Source: Biomphalaria glabrata (lineage: Eukaryota > Mollusca > Gastropoda > Planorbidae). From it: a stretch of 64,000 nucleotides of DNA. This document shows positions 59,904 through 64,000 of this stretch, piece by piece. Where the stretch lies: positions 17,883,001-17,947,000 of the forward strand of contig NC_074723.1 in NCBI RefSeq assembly GCF_947242115.1, written 5' to 3'. The first letter of the stretch is position 1, and every line of letters starts with the position of its first letter. A program made the position numbers and the translations under genes. The notes below the pieces were generated by a model. The model searched no databases. It was given only the letters and a program-made list of their open reading frames with translations, and was not told the DNA's origin.

Positions 59904-61640
59904 GTTGCAAATGTGTTTATTTACTCTGTTTTAAAAACAACACACACACAAAAAAAAAGGTAATATAGCTTGAAAATATTAGGTCTACGCTATACAACAC
60001 TTTCTAAAATGCCAATTTTCATTAGTAAAGAAGGTATTTATTCTTTTTGCTTTTTTTCATATTTCAATGTCACCAGTAGAAAAAGAAAAAGAGTGAAAGA
60101 CTCATTACAATTAAAAAAGACAAACAAATAGACAACACAAAATAATTTACAACTACTCTGCTCATTAGGGGACGTTTAAAAGCCATTTCACGTCAACAAC
60201 ATTAAGGGAGGATAATTCAAAATTAAAATTACTGAGCAAGACAATGAAGAGGAAAAAGAAAGAAGGGAAAAAAATGACTCATCTAAATCAGCCACAATCA
60301 CTGATAGTGTTAGCCTGACACCAACATAAGTACTTAGATGTAGATAACAAACCCAGAAACAAGTCCAAACGGTGTCACAATTTACTTGTCAAGAGACCAA
60401 GTGATGGGACATGGAAAGCTGGTGGGAGGGGGGCAGGCCGATGTTTTTGTATCTAAATGTCACAGTGTTCCCACGGTTCTACCAGCGTCCCTCCCCTTCC
60501 AAAAAAAAAAAAACACCATTGCTGTGGTTGTTTCATGTGGGTGGAAATGTGCACCTGTGTCGGAACGTGTTCACATGCTACATGTGTACGTTTCACACAG
60601 GCAGTTAAGCAACTGTTATGGGCCCACTGGACCGATTGGCGTAAACATTGACGGCACGAGCACATCCTCTTTCCCATTGGAACATTTCTTTCTGACTTAT
60701 TAGTGCAGTGTATTGTGAGCAGTTGTATTTCTATAGTCCCTCCCCCAGCAATCTTCTCTCGTGTATTTTATTTAAATCAAGTCTTAGCGGAATGTATTTC
60801 AGGTCAACCCCCCCCCTTTTTTTTGTCACAACAATAAAAAAAAATTAATTAATTAATACTATGACAAAGTCAAAATACTCTAAGAGAGTGATTCCCAAAT
60901 TACGGCCCGCGGGGCCATATCCAGCGCATCACGGTCCTATCCAGCACCAAATACTTTGCTATGAGAAATATTAAAACCAAATGTGAACAGGATAGAGAGT
61001 TTACACCGTAGACCGTACTGACATGACGTCTAAATCTTTAATAGCATAGCCATAAGCACTTATAGCCTATTAGGTGTGTTGAGTGAAAAAGAGGAAGAGG
61101 CGAGGGAAATAGAACCAGTTCTTGTTGTTCTATTCTGACGTGGTGGCTGTCAGGGTTGTCTTTTAAACCTTGGCTTTGGCTCGTTTGCCCTGGCCCCTGG
61201 CATTCCAATAACAGATTAGTAAACAATAGCAAGAGCTAACAGATGAATTGTCCGTAAATACGCAGTAGAAACGTGCACTTATTTAGTGATCATTTGCATA
61301 TGATGAATAGCATTCTAATTATAGTTCAGCAATATGTAAAAATAAAGGATATATATATATATATATAATATATATATATGTATCAGTGACATAGGCTAAT
61401 ATAGTTTAACAGCTCTAACTACAAGAGCATCTCTTGATCTTCAGCCATAGCTAACAAACAACTGCAGTCTAAGCCTCAACTAAGTTTTAGCTCTAGACCT
61501 AGTTACATATAGAGACGAAAAAAAAAAAAAAAAAAAAGTCCTTGCAATGCTGCTCTTCAAAACTAACGCAGTGAAACAACTGCGAAGTCGTACTTAATGT
61601 TTTAATACCCATCCTAAACACGGATAAATCAACAGTAAAA
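59904..61640. other. Spacer with repeat debris
   Basis: No gene. A GCGGGGCC-containing terminus at 60887-60960 (GAGTGATTCCCAAATTACGG) resembles a hAT MITE end. A (TA)n tract is at about 61350-61380 and an A run at 61520-61538. Confidence 0.5.
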
Positions 61641-61897
61641 GGAAAAGTGGTAAAGCGCTTGGCTTTCTAACAGGTGGTCCCGGGTTCGAATCCTGGTGAA
61701 GAATGGTATTTTTAATCTGGGATCTTTTGGGCGCCTCTGAGACCACCCAATTCTAATGGGTACCTAACATTAGTTGTGGAAAAGTAAAGGCGATTGGTCG
61801 TTGTGCTAGCCACATAACACCCTCGTTAATCGTGGGCCACAGAAACAGGTGACTTTTACATCATCTGCCCTGCAGATCATAAGATCTGAAAGGAGAA
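61641..61897 (+). mobile_element. tRNA-derived SINE (family 2)
   Basis: Plus-strand copy with GGTAAAGCGCTTGGCTTTCT, B box GGGTTCGAATCC, the TCTAATGGGTACCTAACATT body and tail GATCTGAAAGGAGAAC. Confidence 0.85.
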
Positions 61898-62011
61898 CAT
61901 TACAAGGAAGCGTTACAAAGCCAAAGAACCAACATTCCTCATAGTGTAAGAGTGACTGGGGTGCGTTCTAATAGGCAGCACACACAAGAATTGGTGCAAG
62001 AAAAATATAAA

Positions 62012-62255
62012 GTAGGCAGTGGCTGAGTAATAAAGCGCTTGGCTTCTGCACCGAGGGTTCTCATGTTCGAATCTAGGTGAAGGCTAGGATTTCTGAAACT
62101 CGGGATTTTAGGACGCCGCCTAGTTCACCCAACTCTAATGAGTACCTGACAATAGGTGGGGAAAGTAAATGCGGATGGTCATTAACCGTCGGCCATAGAA
62201 ACAGATGAGCTTTAGGCCATCATCTTTCTTTAAGATCGGAAGGTCTGAATGGAAT
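62012..62255 (+). mobile_element. tRNA-derived SINE (family 2), diverged
   Basis: Plus-strand copy with AAAGCGCTTGGCTTCTG, TGTTCGAATC and CTCTAATGAGTACCTGACAA. It is more diverged than the previous copy. Confidence 0.8.
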
Positions 62256-64000
62256 ACTTTACTTTTACTATTCTGCCAAATGTTTCAAGAAACATTCAAA
62301 GCAAATAGTACATCCAAACAGAAGTTAGTCTCCTAGTCGTTTAAGGTCATGTTTTAAGGTCATTATTGTTTTCGGTTTCTGTTGTTATTTTTAACTGATT
62401 AAGAAAGTAGAATAACAAGGCTATAGTCTGGGTCTGTACTCCCTAGTTGATTAATAGATGGCGTAAATCATCGCTTCTCATGACTGTGGTTGCTCAAATG
62501 AAAATTATTTTTTTTTAATCATTTTGTAAATTCGTGCATTAGCTCTGCTACAGGGATTCACAATCCAAGACGACCGATCTATAGACGAGATCAAAAAGTG
62601 CACAGAGAAAGCTGCTTCGTCTCAGCTCACGCGTCAGAGAAAACAATAAATTTACCAAAAATATTTTCCCTTGATAAATGCGATGCTTTTTAATGTCTTT
62701 TTAACACTCTATTTATATAATCATGAAGGCCCTAGCTAGTGTGTTACATTGAGGGTGATATTGTTTAACAATCGATACATATCTGGCTAGAGTCTTGTTT
62801 TTTTTTTCTGATTTGAATAGCAACATTATTTTCTATACCCCCCCCCCCCCATTCGTAAGCAAACGTAAACTATGTATTTTAAAAAATACTTTAAAAAAAA
62901 AAAAAGCTTTTTATATCAATGTGTATCAATTAGTTTAAATCAGTCATGTAATTAAATTTGTAATACATCTATACTAACAATAATAAATCTGTGCGATTAG
63001 AAATATTTTTTTTACCAATTGTTTTTGTTTAGCGCAATTTAATGCTTTTTTAGCGTTCTCAATCCGTTATAATAACTTGTCTGGACCAGTTGAAAAGGGA
63101 GAGAAAGAACGGGGTATCTGGGTGATAACTTTAATGTTAATTAACTAAATGATCAATATAAAAAAAAATGATTCTTGTGTTGCCAGGTAAAAGAAATAAT
63201 TGGGCAAAATTTCATCTTGATGCGAGATTGGGTATCGGAGAAATAACGTGTACAAACTTTTGGCCAAACAGCGAGACACACACATAGACAGACAGAAACA
63301 CAGACAGAGTTGGGTAAAAACAAATATAATGCATCGAAAACAAGCTGCAAGAGAAGTGCTGTTGACAAAATAATGATGACACAGTTTAAGCCACAGGCGT
63401 TCGCCCCCTTTATTAATATTACAGCGTTTTTGAAACAATGCAAGTTGATAATAGAAGCTACGACCTGATGTAAATGTCGGATAACATGTGGAAAAAAGTT
63501 GTGGAGGAAAGGGGGAGGGATCGAGAGTAATTTAGACTTAATTGTACACAATACGCAAGTCCTTCCTGTGGCGAGAGTGTTGTTACTGAGCTCAAGTAGG
63601 TCAAGAGCAGATAATGAGTTAACACTAATCTAGTACTCTGTACCAACCTCCCAACTAAATTAGATTCAGGGCCACGTGTCATTCAGTTGTTTTTCTTGAA
63701 GTACATTTTGTAAAGGGTCAAGACCAAGGACTCTATAGTGTAAAGACTATATTTATTTCAAAGATTATATATATCAAAGTAGCTATGTTTTTACCCGGCT
63801 ATGCTTCGGGTACTTTTCTCGATCTGTTTCTGTTTTATTATATTTGGCATCTATGCAATAATAATTGATAAAATCTATGTTAAGACGCCTCACTGACGTA
63901 ATTCTACAACTTTCTTGTTGTGGGGAACTTTACATATCCTTAGATCACCGATATTATCTAAGGAACATTCATGTCAAGTTTCATTAAGATTAGTCAAACG
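62256..64000. other. AT-rich DNA with unclassified repeat pieces
   Basis: No gene was recognised. Two stretches look like repeat tails: 63190-63320 (CAAAATTTCATCTTGATGCG with CAGACAGA runs) and 63960-64000 (CATGTCAAGTTTCATTAAGA). The small open frames at 63145-63682 show no family features. Confidence 0.4.

Noticed and set aside
63145-63682. Overlapping minus-strand frames of 74-132 residues
   Set aside because: No family features, no splice logic and partly within repeat-like sequence.
1-64000. CRISPR array or bacterial operon structure
   Set aside because: The window is eukaryotic; regular repeats found are minisatellites and transposon parts.

Overview
The window is AT-rich animal DNA with GT-AG spliced genes and a dense mix of SINEs, LINEs, a Penelope-like element, hAT/MITE elements and LTR elements. 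Many TAGATCTAG-type words, a tRNA-derived SINE I associate with planorbid snails, and an expansin-like gene point to a gastropod mollusc, probably a freshwater planorbid (Biomphalaria/Bulinus type). This is an inference; no database was used.

Layout. (1) 1-6.4 kb, plus strand: the last four exons of an expansin-like gene, whose introns hold a solo LTR, a LINE fragment and a SINE. (2) 7.2-12.0 kb, minus: a complete five-exon gene for mitochondrial ribosomal protein bL20m; its first intron holds a 1.7 kb long inverted repeat. (3) 13.7-16.6 kb: two tail-to-tail genes, a plus-strand zinc-coordinating domain like the cytoplasmic tail of P2X7, and a minus-strand THAP-domain gene with the C-terminal tail of a Kolobok-like transposase but no catalytic core. 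(4) 17.9-23.7 kb: a Penelope-like element (RT piece, GIY-YIG piece, 3' end) split by two later insertions. (5) 25.1-28.0 kb, minus: an intact 967-residue protein with a Gag-capsid-like N-terminus and 15 C2H2 zinc fingers, the most striking gene here. (6) 28-41.4 kb: no host gene seen; foldback, TA-flanked and hAT elements, two LINE fragments and nested SINEs. (7) 45.0-57.4 kb, minus: a seven-exon single-pass C-type lectin receptor with a Thr-rich stalk and a tyrosine-rich cytoplasmic tail. Its introns carry a hAT MITE, a second long inverted repeat and a very young non-autonomous LTR element facing an older solo LTR. (8) 57.4-64 kb: a second C-type-lectin-like exon cut by a MITE, then SINEs and unclassified AT-rich DNA.

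No functional cluster is evident: these look like unrelated host genes separated by transposon-rich spacers. Splice phases were checked by hand and close exactly for the expansin, bL20m and lectin genes, and for the first five exons of the THAP gene.
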